DNA from: Rhabditoides inermis
Lineage: Eukaryota > Nematoda > Chromadorea > Rhabditida > Rhabditidae
Direction of reading: 5' to 3'
Length of the DNA: 64,000 nt
NCBI GenBank assembly: GCA_963966185.1
Contig: CAWZYM010000212.1
Location: forward strand, 386,501-450,500
The translations under genes were made by a program, and so were the position numbers. The notes beneath the pieces were generated by a model. That model saw only the letters and a list, made by a program, of their open reading frames with translations, did not search any database and was not told the origin of the DNA. Numbering within the stretch: the first letter of the stretch is position 1; each line of letters starts with the position of its first letter. Positions 23,138-34,043 of this stretch are shown here, piece by piece.

Positions 23138-23815
23138 AAGTTAAGTAAACAAGTAAACAAAGAAGTAAACACCACTCAATATAAGTGCCTGTTTTCAGAG
23201 CCAGATTACAAAACCATCTACTGTGTCCGCTAATGAGACAGTTGGAAGCTGGATTTTATCATTTAATTATCAGTACAACAATAACATCTGCTATACAAAT
23301 CACCAGATTTTTTATCTATTTTTTGAATTTTATTTAATTTTCAAAATTTCACTTTTTAGTTACTCAGAAACACTTTAAAATCGATAACTGGGGTATTTTT
23401 TGAGGTACAAGGTTCATACTTGGTACAGGCAACAAGTAAATAAATACAATTTTTTAGGTAAACAACTTAGGTAAACAAGTAAACAAAAAAGTAAACAAGT
23501 CCAAATCTCCTGATTTTGATATCGATACTAAACCTGCAGGAGAGTTCAAAGATAGTGTTTACAAGTCAGGTAAACGAGTAAACAAATTTGTAAACAACTC
23601 CAAAACTATAGATTTTGATATCTAAAGTGTACTAGACTCGATGAAGAGTTCATATCTGATGTTTACATGACAAGTAAACAAGTAAACAAAGTTGTAAACA
23701 ACTCCAAAACTAGCGATTTTGGGATCTAATTGATACTAAACCTGCAGGAGAGTTCAAACATAGTGTTTACAAGTCAGGTAAACAAGTAAACAAAAATGTA
23801 AACAACTATAAAACT
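23138..23815. repeat. Tandem array rich in GTAAACAA
   Basis: Degenerate units of about 100-120 bp contain runs such as GTAAACAAGTAAACAA, about 20 occurrences of GTAAAC on the plus strand plus several TGTTTAC. The motif equals the core forkhead (DAF-16/FoxO) binding consensus. It lies inside the Helitron-like insertion. Confidence 0.8.
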
Positions 23816-23885
23816 TTAGATTTCATTGTCTGATGTGGATTAGAGCCATAGGAGAGTTCAGATTGGAGTTTTTGATGAGTTGACG

Positions 23886-23994
23886 CGAAGAGGCGAGCGC
23901 GCCGAAGGCGCGCGAGCCTCGAAGCGCAGTGCGGCGGCGAAGCCGCCGCCACTAGCGGGCCGGAGGCGAGCGAAGCGAGCCTCCGGCCCGCTAG
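23886..23994. repeat. Run of GC-rich hairpins with GAA loops
   Basis: Three successive perfect palindromes have GAA in the loop: GCGCGCC-GAA-GGCGCGC, GCGGCGGC-GAA-GCCGCCGC (23931-23949), and a 43-nt palindrome (23952-23994) bounded by CTAG at both ends. The last is followed by T, like a Helitron 3' end. Confidence 0.8.
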
Positions 23995-23999
23995 TCTCC

Positions 24000-25180
24000 T
24001 TTTCTACTAAAATGTCCTATGGTGTCCGTCATTGGAAGGTCATAACTAGCTTCAAACTTAACCGATTCCTATGAAACTTTGTAGAAAGTTGTGTCACCTG
24101 CACCAGACGACAACAAAATTCAGGCACCTCTCAACTCCTCCTCTACGTCCATATTTGGTCAAAAAACCACCAAAAATGGTCACTTTTGCACTTTTTCTTG
24201 TGTGTCCGCGGGCATAACTCCGTTTCTACTGAACCGATTCGCGTCAAACTTTGCAGAAAGTTTACATATTACTCCAGGATGCAGTCCACTTCGTGATTAC
24301 TCTCCAAATACACTCATTGCCTATATTTGGTAGAAAAACCTCAAAATTCGCCGATTTTGGTGCTGTCCGCTGCAAAAGCTTCTCACCTAAGAAACAGTTT
24401 CGCTTCTTGTTCTGTAATTACTTTCAACAAATAGTTCTGTCACTAACCTGCAAGTTTCATCATCATTGGTTACGTTGTAAGGCAAATATAGCCAAATTAG
24501 CAAGAGCCGCGCGCGCGCTCTCGCCTCACTTTTGCGATTTTTAGTATTTCCGCGGTCATAACTCGATTCATACAGAACCAGTTTGCATGAAACTCATAAG
24601 ATAGTTGAGTTTACGTCTTCTGATGCAGTACACTTTGTGACAGTTCTCAATTTTGCTTTCATTACCTCTATTTATGGTCGAAAACCACCAAAAATAGACA
24701 CTTTTGCACCTTTTCTTGTGTGATCGCGGGCATATCTCCGTTTTTACTTGACCGATTTGCGTGATGTTTTTCAGAAAGTTTACATATTACTTCAGGACGC
24801 AGTCCACTTCGTGATTACTCTCCAATTACACTCATTGCCTATATTTCGAAGAAAATCTACGAAAGTAATCGATTTTGTTGCTGATCGCAGCGAACGTGTC
24901 TCATCTAAGAAACATTTTCGCTTCATTTTCCGTAAATACGTTCAACAAATAGTTTCAACAAAAAGAGCGTACCTGCAAAATTCAGCGTTATTGGTTACGG
25001 TGTGAGGAACATATTGTCCAATTATCAAAAGATGCGCGCGCTCTCGCATTTCTTTTGCGATTTTGATTAGTTCCGCGTTCATGACTTGATTCATACTAAA
25101 CCAATTTGTATGAAACTTTGCAGATAGTTGAGTTTACGTCCTCGGCTGTAGTCCACGTCCTCAATTTTGCTTTCAGTATC
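24000..25180. repeat. Internal imperfect direct repeats, non-coding
   Basis: The phrase CATAACTCCGTTTCTACTGA, followed by TTTGCAGAAAGTTTACATAT and a CAGTCCAC segment, recurs in degenerate form near 24030, 24215, 24560, 24735 and 25080. No sustained open frame of known family. Confidence 0.65.
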
Positions 25181-25259
25181 CGGTTAAAAAAAACATCAAA
25201 ATCTCGCTGTCCGGCAGCGGAAGCTCCATGTCCAAGCAAAAGTTTTACTGAGGAAGAGG

Positions 25260-25433
25260 GAAAAAAGAAAGAGTTAGATAAAAAAGGGAAGGGAGATATA
25301 GAGAGAGACAGAGAGAGAAAGAGAGAGAGAATGCGAGAATAAAAGAGGGCGAGAGGTTGCAGTAGCAAAGCTCTCTGTTTTCGTAGCATTATAACTAAAA
25401 GAAATACGAGGAGAAAGAGAGAGAAAGAAAGAG

Positions 25434-25477
<44 letters not shown>

Positions 25478-25496
25478 AGAGAAAGAGAGAGAGGAA

Positions 25497-25533
<37 letters not shown>

Positions 25534-25539
25534 AAGAGA

Positions 25540-25598
<59 letters not shown>

Positions 25599-25622
25599 GG
25601 GAGATGAGAGAGAGAGAGTTTT
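25260..25622. repeat. Long (GA)n microsatellite
   Basis: About 360 bp of GA-rich sequence with AAAG interruptions, inside the Helitron-like insertion. Confidence 0.9.
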
Positions 25623-28142
25623 TATGAGCAAAGGAAAGTATAGTTCAGAAAAAAATGTATAATGATTATCATTGATCTATGTATTCATAGATATTGATAG
25701 CGGGAGCGCGCGGCACCGTGCGGGTTCTCTTTCTGTATACGCGAGGACATTCAAATTCAAAAATATACATAGATCTACTGACTTGTACAACAGAGGTACG
25801 CGGCAGCTAACCAAAGCACTTGCAGACCAGGTATTATTATTATTGCATCGCCTCTAGACCACATTATCAGTGCAATCAATACATCAATCGACTAATCTTC
25901 TCTACTTTAATAACCAGTTTCACTCAAAATGTTATAAAATTGTAAAATAAAAAACACAGTATTATTGATCATAACAAAAACTTGAGTTTCTATTCTATTC
26001 TATGAGTTTCTATTCTATTCTTCTTATTTTCATGATCTAGCGCGGAGGCGCGCGTCAGCGCGCCGGAGCGCTAGTAAACTAGTACTTAAAAACATGCATA
26101 ATTGTTACATACCGTATAGGGCATCCCCCCCGTTCATCGTACGGCAGTCATTTCGCCGAATGTTTACTAGACAGCATTTGAGGCATCAATTGACCGTTAT
26201 CGGCCCGTGCGAGACCATTCGGTCGCGCAACTCGCGCGCTTGGCGGTCTCTTTTTAGGGAAATGAGGGTCATTTGCAAGTCTAATGAAGCAGAGTTCTCC
26301 ATCTTCTAAAGTTAATTACTCCTTTCAGAATTGAGCAATCTTCACAAAATTTTGATATGTGATGGGTATCAGTAGTTATCATCGATCTCTAGTGTTCGAT
26401 TTTTGATTGTCGCGTCCGTTTTCTAACCATATACCATGTTTTCTTTAAAAAAAAAACCATATACCATGTTTTCTTCCTCATCGCCCTTCTTCCGTTGAAT
26501 TCCGTCTCTCTCTCTCTCTATCCGTCATGTCTACTGCTTGACTCATCGCTGTCCCCGAGTCTGTCCGTGTGAAACTATTCGAATCAACTCATAGACCAAA
26601 GTCGAGTGTATGTAGGCAAGCGCCGCCTTAGCACGAACCGCTGATAGAGGAGGGTGGGCGGAAGTAAAACGGCGGAGGGTGGGTGGGAACATAAAAGCCG
26701 TAGAATGGAGAGCCTTCCGCCTACGAAACACGAATTGTCCGAGCGGAGCGGTTCGCGTCGCGGTCAGATGGTGGCGCTGGAGCGCGAAAACGCCACATTC
26801 CTAACCGGTACTAGGATGTTTGTGATGTTTGATGATTGATACCATATGGATAAAATATTATTTACATACATAATAATGACGAAATAAGTCATAGTCGTCA
26901 GTTATCGCTAGTCCCGTCCAGGTGTCGGATAGCCTGCGGCAGAACGATAGTTTTCGATCTGCCTCGCTTGCCGTTCGAAATACGGTGCCATAACCGTCTG
27001 CCTCTCTTGTTTTGCGCGATATTGCCGCTAGCTGACTCTCCGTTTTCCCTCTGATCTACTCAACCACGCGCAACTTATCGCTGGCATAGAACTATACATC
27101 ACTGCTCGTTTCCTCTTAATCACTATCCTGGGCGTCAATTGACGTGAGAATCGTCTGTGCTTTCTGAATTCAGCCTACGCTGACTACCTGAAGGCAGGAT
27201 GACCGACTTCACTCTGAAAACTAGATTACAAAAACATAGAGAAAAAAAAGATTCTTTGGTACGGCTATAGTATCACTACCCACTGTCTTCGAAAACGTCG
27301 ATGAGATTGTCGATCATTGTCGATCACATCACATTCCGTAGTCATAACATCTCCAGTGACTGTCAGATGCTCATAGATATCTACACCACGTACGTTCGTC
27401 TTCTCTTGGAGTACGGTATGTTTGTCTTCAATCCATTTGACCGGGCATCGCCCATTCTACTCGAACGTGTGCAGAACTACTAAGAGCCTGGTTTCACTTC
27501 CCGACCGACGCCCCCATCTTCGCACCTTACAACGTCACTCAGTTCGTAGTGTTCATCGTTCTCTAGTGTTCGAGTTTTTGATTTTCGTCTCCGTTTTCAT
27601 ATTGGAATCCAAAAACCTTGGGTTTGACTCTATTTCCAATGGGAAAGCTCCGAAACTTAATTACTCCCTTCAAACTTATCGCACAGCGCCCAGTTTTCTG
27701 GAAAAGATGCCCCGATTTCTGTCATTTTTACCGTGTTTAAGAACAAAAACACACAATCGGGGTAAATTTGCATAAAATTCTCGTCTGTCTGGATAACTAG
27801 CGTTATTTCCGTACGATGAAAGGAGAGAATGGCCTAAATGTACGTGAATAAACGTATTGTGGGTGGGCAACTGCCAGTAGAGAGCAGAATAGTGACAAGA
27901 GTTTTCATCACTAAGTGTTACCGTCTACCGGAGACCCCTAGGAGCACAATGGTAGCGAAACGCACACCCTCGGCGTGAATACCCTAGTTACAAAAATAGG
28001 CTTACCAGTACCAGAACAAGACCCTACAAGTATACTCTATTTCGTCCTTCATTACCGTCAGTCCTCGAACATTCAAATTTCAAACAAACCGCAAGAACCT
28101 GCAGATGGACACGTTTATTCACGAAAGCCGACTGTGTTAGTG

Positions 28143-28595
28143 TTACTTTCCGAAGCCGCCAAAGAATCCATGAAGGCACATGTTGTGATCGAGCGGGCGG
28201 TTGCCGAACATCCTGTCGCAGAATTCCTTTTTGTCGACACTCTGCTTGAACTCCCTTCTATTCATACAGGCACGATATAGGGACATGTCTCCGTCGGCGC
28301 GACTCAAACACCCACTGTGCTTGTCCTGCAAAAGAGAAGGTACTCGAGAAGTATGCGGGTAGATATAGTCTGCGCCAGAGCGATAGTTTTCGATCTACCT
28401 CGCGCGCAGTTCGAAATACGGTGCCATAACCGTCTGGCTCTCTTGTTTTGCGCGATATTGCCGCGAGCTGACTCTTCGTCGTTCTCGGATCTACCACCTA
28501 TTGTGAGCATAGAACTATAGCCGTACCTCGACTCTGCTTGGGAAGAAGTAGGCCGATGCAGATGCAACGAGAGCGAGAAGGAGGAGAAGGCGCAT
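28143..28595 (-). CDS. Small secreted 4-Cys peptide, copy C'
   Basis: Duplicate of copy C: exon 1 at 28527-28595, exon 2 at 28143-28325, 83 aa, encoded peptide identical to C. The intron keeps the M165 insertion. The upstream TATAAAT box, both CGTTATTGC blocks with TGACGT, and the downstream AATAAA (28114-28119) are retained, so both copies look equally capable of expression. Confidence 0.72.
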
Positions 28596-28894
28596 GGTAG
28601 AGTGTGGGGAGGAGAAGAGACAAGGACCATTTATACGGGAGAGGAATCAGATGACGTTATTGCGATGTCAATCAGATGACGTTATTGCTTTTAGTGCTGA
28701 TAATGAGAAGCAATTATTGCGTCGTTGTTGCGTCGCGAGTGGTGTTATTGCAGCAGGCGATCGATCGAAGCTGCACATAAAACATCATGATGTGAACACT
28801 AATCATGTTAGAATACAACGGTACGAGTGGTAGATGTAATTTGTTCACGAATGTCACGTTTATTGAAGTTCACGCAATCACTAACTATTATCTA

Positions 28895-30409
28895 CTAGCA
28901 TTAGTAGGGAGTGGAAACAAAGTTGAGAGTGGAAATGTTTAGTAACAATTGTAAATGGAAAAAAAAAGTTTTACATTTTCACGTAGTCCGCGCTTCGCGC
29001 GAACATTTCTTTTTAGTCTTTCAGAAACCCATAATATCGCTTTCAGAAACCCATAGTATCGCTTTAACTGTCTTAATGTTTCATCACCATTCTCACTTAA
29101 ACACTTGTCGTAGAGGTGTGAAATAATAATTTTGATAGGCGTTACACGCCTTCTTTTATACAAGGGAGAGCGCACTTTGGTACTTTGGCGTGGTTGCAAG
29201 AGAGAAAGAGGGAGTGAGTGCACATCTGAACAGTCGAAAATATACTTCATTTCTCTCGCCTTCCGTATGATAGCCAAGAAAGAGGAATATTCATTTGTCA
29301 TTTTCTTTTCGCTCGGTAGTGCGCGGCTGCGCCGCTTATCAGAACATGCTGGAGATGGAATGGATGAAGTGGAGTTGAAATATTTGTTTTGGTAGAAAAG
29401 TTTTTGAAAACACATGTTCTCATTTTTGTACTGCTCCCCGCTTTTTTCAAATATGTGGGCTGTGGGAGATTTTTTTTTCGCTTTTAACAAAAAAATGAAG
29501 GAGCGGAAACAAACTTGTACTTGTGAAAATTCATATTACACGGGCAAAAACAATTTGGGAGCAGCGGGGTTCGAACCCAGGTCACTCACTTGCCACGCCC
29601 TTATCATAGCCACTACTCTACCAGGAACCAGGACGACGTTTCCTTGAGCTCAAAACCCAATCACTATCTCCCTGACTCATAACCAAGACTGGCAAAAAAG
29701 GGAGAAGCGGTTTTCGAACCCCGGTCTCACTTGTCACGCCCGCACCGTAGCCACTACACTACCATGCAGACCTTTACATGTGCTCAAAACCCATTCACTA
29801 TCCTTCTGACAGTGTGTCAGAGTGAACAAAACGTTCTGGCCGGGGCGGGATTCGAAACAGGGACCTCAGGCTTAACAGGCGGACGCTCTACCGCCTGAGC
29901 CAGAATGGCTACGCCGTGGCTCTCTTAAAGCTCGAACTCGTCTCCGCCGGCTCGGTCGCATGCAGTTAGAGAGTGTCGACACGCGCAGCAATACGTTTCA
30001 CTTGCAATCGATCGATATCAATCAATATCGTAGAGCTCTAACATGTATGAATACTATCCCACATGTTTCCTCCATTATAGCATCGGTTCCGAAAGCGCAC
30101 ACTCTATTCTTCTCTATTGACACTCTATTCTCTCCTATTCACACGCTATCGCCGGGCCGCGCTGGCCTCATCGCTCTCTCACCTAAACCAAACACATGGC
30201 CACTTAGTGTAGTGGTCTAAGGCGCGGTTGCGCGGATTCGATGCTCGCAGGTTCGCATCCCGGTACGGGCAGAGGGTTTTGCTTACATCTTGGCATCGTC
30301 TTCTGCCCCCCAGAGTACCAAGACATTGCCAAACTCGGCAAATTATGCAAATGAAGCTTAAGTGGCGTGACGGAGAAAATTCCCTTGCTGTACACTATAG
30401 GATGGGAGA
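28895..30409 (-). mobile_element. 1,515-bp insertion with tRNA-like segments, Helitron-like ends
   Basis: Absent from duplication copy 1, where the empty site is TCTA|TGAG at 20355-20362. Read on the minus strand it starts TCTCCCATCC, ends AATGCTAG and sits between host A and T, the pattern of a Helitron. The usual GC hairpin before the CTAG end is not obvious. It contains three minus-strand tRNA-like segments (29568-29640, 29700-29775, 29841-29915), one plus-strand segment (30189-30268) and a GC hairpin near 28987. No transposition protein is encoded. Confidence 0.62.
29836..29918 (-). pseudogene. tRNA-like sequence
   Basis: Read on the minus strand: GGCTCAGGCGGTAGAGCG (A-box region), an anticodon-loop-like CTGTTAA, then a B-box-like TTTCGAATCCC. 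Anticodon and T stems do not pair well, so I call it a tRNA-derived pseudogene or SINE head, not a functional tRNA. Neighbours at 29568-29640 and 29700-29775 are similar, with GGTTCGAACCC and GGTTCGAAAACC. Confidence 0.55.
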
Positions 30410-30410
30410 T
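30189..30410 (+). mobile_element. tRNA-derived SINE-like segment
   Basis: The A-box-like TAGTGTAGTGGTCTAAGGC and B-box-like GGTTCGCATCC are correctly spaced. An unrelated body follows, up to the end of the 1,515-bp insertion. No tail or target duplication could be assigned. Confidence 0.45.
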
Positions 30411-30669
30411 GAGTGTTGCCAGTTTGTCCGAACACTCTCGAGTACCCTCACTCCCGAACACTTCGGAATGCCTTGCTATCCCTTCGAAACACTTTTGACC
30501 GCACCTTCACAAACTCGTTCTTATTGTTAGCCTAGACCTGGAAACGACGAGTTATATGAAAATTTATATCAATATATGTATCAAAAACACGTATCAAAAT
30601 TTTGTAAAGATTGCTTGATTTCGAAAGGAGTAATTAACTTCAGAAGATGGAAAACTCTGCTGTCGAAAA

Positions 30670-31920
30670 CTCCCGGTCGATCCATTTTCACTAAGTATAG
30701 TTCTATGCTCGCAATAAGTTGTGCGCGGTGAAGTAGATCAGAGGAAGACGGAGAGTCAGCTTTCTCAGAGTATATCATGTAACAAAATCTAAGAAATCCG
30801 TGAGTTACCGATTGTGTGCACTCCCAATAGGCTTATTTGGCTCCTCCATATCTTCACACAGTGAACGGCTCCGGAAATCGATCGATAACAGCAGCGTGCT
30901 TCTCTTCCGCTCGCGGGTGCCGCCGTTGCCCTTCAAACTTTCAATTCGTCTTCGCTTTGTACCTTCCTTTCCTCCAATTGAAAATTCGCGCTCCGCCGAT
31001 TAGTTGCACTTCCACAGGCTTATTTGCCGTTGCCTTATCGTCTTACAGTTAAGGTGAACGGCTTCAGTTCGAGAATTAGTCGATACTCCACAGGGCAGGC
31101 ACAGTGAATGTTTGCGACGCGCCGGCGGAGACAGGTTCATGTACCGCGCCTGTATGAATGCGAGGGATTTCAAAGAGTTCAAGGAGTGGGATCGCGTCGA
31201 CTGGTGCACGTATCGATTCCCGGACAGTCTCGACAAACGTCAGATGTGCATCCAGGGATGATAGATTGCTACTGAGTAGTATTAGTAAATGGATAAATGT
31301 TTTTCTCTCTCTCTCTCTCTCGCCTGTAAAGACACAGTGGTGACTTACTTCTGCCACAACCTGCTACAACTTCTCATTTTCACTTCTCATTTTCCCGTCC
31401 CAGCGAGCGGTTGCCCCTTCCCGCGCTCCCTCGACTGACCACCCGACGACAATGAAAGTCACCGCCGCCGCCGCTTGGATATGAGATATGAGGTTTCGTG
31501 GAGTATCGACTAATTCTCGAACTGAAGCCGTTCACCTTCACTGTAAGACGATAAGGCAACGGCAAGTAAGCCTGTGGAAGTGCAACTAGTCGGCGGAGCG
31601 CGAATTTTCAATTGGAGGAAAGGAAGGTACAAAGCGAAGACGAATTGAAAGTTTGAAGGGCAACGGCGGCACCCGCGAGCGGAAGAGAAGCACGCTGCTG
31701 TTATCGATCGATTTCCGGAGCCGTTCACTGTGAGAAGATATGGAGGAGCCAAATAAGCCTATTGGGAGTGCACACAATCGGTAACTCACGGATTTCTTAG
31801 ATTTTGTTACATGATATACTCTGAGAAAGCTGACTCTCCGTCTTCCTCTGATCTACTTCACCGCGCACAACTTATTGCGAGCATAGAACTATACTTAGTG
31901 ACAAATGGATCGACCGGGAG
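30670..31920. repeat. Fold-back palindrome with orphan exon, copy 2
   Basis: Duplicate of the palindrome at 20619-21869: arms at 30670-31091 and 31498-31920, orphan exon D' in the centre. Confidence 0.88.
31094..31261 (+). pseudogene. Orphan second exon of a 4-Cys peptide gene, copy D'
   Basis: Same as orphan exon D (GRHSEC to RQMCIQG-stop), open over 55 codons, preceded by CCACAG and lacking a signal exon. Both copies remain open, but the duplication is too recent for that to show selection. Confidence 0.65.
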
Positions 31921-32342
31921 CAAGTATGCAAATGGACGCGATAAGTTCGAGAACGTTCGACGGTAGACGCAAGGTGATCCATAAGGCTCACGCGTTCGAG
32001 AATGGATCAAGGCGGTATACTCTATATCGGATAAGAAGACGGATATCTGGAGAGGTGACTGGATTCCTCTCTCCGCATATGCTGTAATGCCAACAGTGTC
32101 TGGTCTGAAGAAAGTGAAACCCTGCAAATCGAATACGAACAGTTCCAAACCGTAGCTGTACTATTTCGTTGTTCGATTTGTGTGTATGTCATAACAACTT
32201 ATGAACAAACTACATATTCTAACTCCTCATCTACACAAAGTCGAAAAAAGTCGGCACAGTAGTTTTAAATGTATCGTCTTAACTCGTCTCAAAATGGTTA
32301 GTTCAGTGTTGATGTTAAAAATCCATAGTATTGAAGTGTTAA

Positions 32343-32723
32343 AGGAACAGTGGCGACTTGTTTTTGACTTTGAGTATTATTAAAAATCATATTAACCTAA
32401 CACACTTGTATTTTTTGCGAAAGAACGACGATTCTGCGTTACTTTCGAATCTGCATTGGCAAGAATGCAGCTGAAAATTTGAGTTCAAAATTGGTCACAT
32501 CACGATTAGCCTACCGCTCAAAGCTTCAATATGGCAAAAATTGGGTTCGGAGACATACGCGCAAATGATCGAAGTCCATTCACTTGCTTCATGGCTCAGT
32601 GCATGTGCGCTGCGTTGTGGCACTGAGCTCGCTGGTTCGATTCCCGTTCGCGCCAATTGTTTTGCGCGTGTGAAAATGAGGAGTTGTGGCAGATTGTGGC
32701 AGAAATAAGTCGCCACTGTTCCT
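32343..32723. mobile_element. 381-bp TTAA-specific MITE with tRNA-like core, copy 2
   Basis: Duplicated along with the segmental duplication. TTAA flanks are at 32339-32342 and 32724-32727; ends AGGAACAG / CTGTTCCT are intact. Confidence 0.85.
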
Positions 32724-33294
32724 TTAAGAGCGGTATTCAAGTCGTGTGGGATCAAATTGATTTTCAAAAATGTTCTGCATCTCACGCAGTTCTAAAAGTA
32801 ACGCGGAATCGTCGTTCTTTCACACAAAATACTGATATGTTAGAATAACATGGTCATCAATAAGACACGTCACTGCCTTATGCGTTGTACAATACAAAAC
32901 ATTTCCACGTTTAGATGTGTAAGAAAAAAGAAATTTTCATTTAAACTAGTACTTAAAAACATGCATAATTGTTACATACCGTATAGGGCATCCCCCCCCG
33001 TTCATCGTACGGCAGTCATTTCGCCGAATGTTTACTAGACAGCATTTGAGGCATCAATTGACCGTTATCGGCCCGTGCGAGACCATTCGGTCGCGCAACT
33101 CGCGCGCTTGGCGGTCTCTTTTTAGGGAAATGAGGGTCATTTGCAAGTCTAATGAAGCAGAGTTCTCCATCTTCTAAAGTTAATTACTCCTTTCAGAATT
33201 GAGCAATCTTCACAAAATTTTGATATGTGATGGGTATCAGTAGTTATCATCGATCTCTAGTGTTCGATTTTTGATTGTCGCGTCCGTTTTCTAA

Positions 33295-34043
33295 TTAGAG
33301 TCCAAAAACCTTGATTTTGACTCGGTTTCCAATGGGAAAGCTCCGAAACTTAATTACTCTCTTCGAACTTATCGCACAGCGCCCAGTTTTCTGGAGAAGA
33401 TGCCCAGATAGAATGTTCAGAGATCTCTAGTGCTCGATTTTTCGATTTCCGTCATTTTTACCATGTTTGAGCACAAAAACATACAATCGGGGCAAATTAG
33501 CATAAAATTCTCGTCTGTCTGGCGAGCCAGCGATATTGTCGTACGCTGAAAGGGGGGAATGGCCTATACACAAACGAAATTATCACTCCCTTTCCCTACG
33601 TGATAACCCATTTTTGTACTCCGGTTCCAAAAACGCAAGTCAGGGGGGTCGAGGTAGAAGTCGATGTTTATTCGAGAGCGTCACGCAACACACACGCATA
33701 TACAAACAGATATAGCGTAGCCCGACGGCTAGTGGAACGATGCCGAGTCTTCTTTCTTCTTCTTCGAAGACGGAAAAGGCGACTCCCGGCGTGCTGCCGC
33801 GGGAAGGCCACACGATCCATACGCACGAAAAATCTAGCTATACTGAAAAAAATGAAAAAAATTACCAGACCAGTTAACGGGAAAACAACTACGATTTAAA
33901 TAACTTGACCAAACGCTTCCATTATTTATCTCGGCCGGGACTCGGCAAACAACGAAAACAACTTACGACAACAACATCAGCAACACTATTCACAGAAAAA
34001 AAACACACCACTGGCGCCCATTGCCCCGAAACCATCCCGTTGC
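33295..34043. other. Repeat remnant and spacer before the recombinase
   Basis: Bases 33295-33590 resemble 19060-19330 and 37510-37830 (repeat module). Bases 33590-34043 show no recognisable gene; they include a TTC-rich run near 33750-33770. Confidence 0.5.

Larger units (their letters stand above)
22835..26074 (+). mobile_element. 3,240-bp Helitron-like element, non-autonomous
   Basis: Starts TCGCCCCGGC and ends GGAGCGCTAG. A GGCGCGC...GCGCGCC hairpin lies just before the end. TC-start, CTAG-end and subterminal hairpin are Helitron features. Joining the flanks gives TTTATT|TAAACTAGTAC, which matches the uninterrupted sequence in duplication copy 2 near 32932-32950 apart from one base outside the junction. 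The insertion point is T|T, not the usual A|T. No Rep/helicase coding was found. Inside are the GTAAACAA-rich tandem array, GC hairpins, repeats of a 340-nt type and a long GA tract. An internal CTAG|T end at 23994 suggests nesting of two elements. Confidence 0.72.
17921..26426. repeat. Tandem segmental duplication, copy 1
   Basis: The unit starts CCATATACCATG and ends CCGTTTTCTAA. It is 5,266 bp without the 3,240-bp insertion at 22835-26074. Copy 2 follows directly (26457-33294). Long stretches differ by only a few bases and the encoded peptides C and C' are identical, so the duplication is recent. At the junction (26427-26456) the first 20 or so bases of the unit appear twice around an A run. 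Confidence 0.9.
26457..33294. repeat. Tandem segmental duplication, copy 2
   Basis: The unit is 5,323 bp without the 1,515-bp insertion at 28895-30409. Relative to copy 1, positions shift by 8,536 before the insertion, 10,051 after it and 10,107 beyond a 56-bp difference at 32015-32085. Copy 2 keeps the full sequence there and copy 1 has a deletion with a few replaced bases. Confidence 0.9.

Noticed and set aside
23138..23815. CRISPR-like array
   Set aside because: Units are long, degenerate and without regular spacers; eukaryotic context.
22835..26074. Foreign (bacterial) DNA or contamination, because of GC palindromes and odd composition
   Set aside because: The precise empty site in the sister duplication copy and Helitron-like ends show a transposon insertion in the nematode chromosome.
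29836..29918. Functional tRNA-Asn gene
   Set aside because: The anticodon loop reads GTT, but anticodon and T stems do not pair properly and two similar degenerate copies lie next to it; treated as tRNA-derived.
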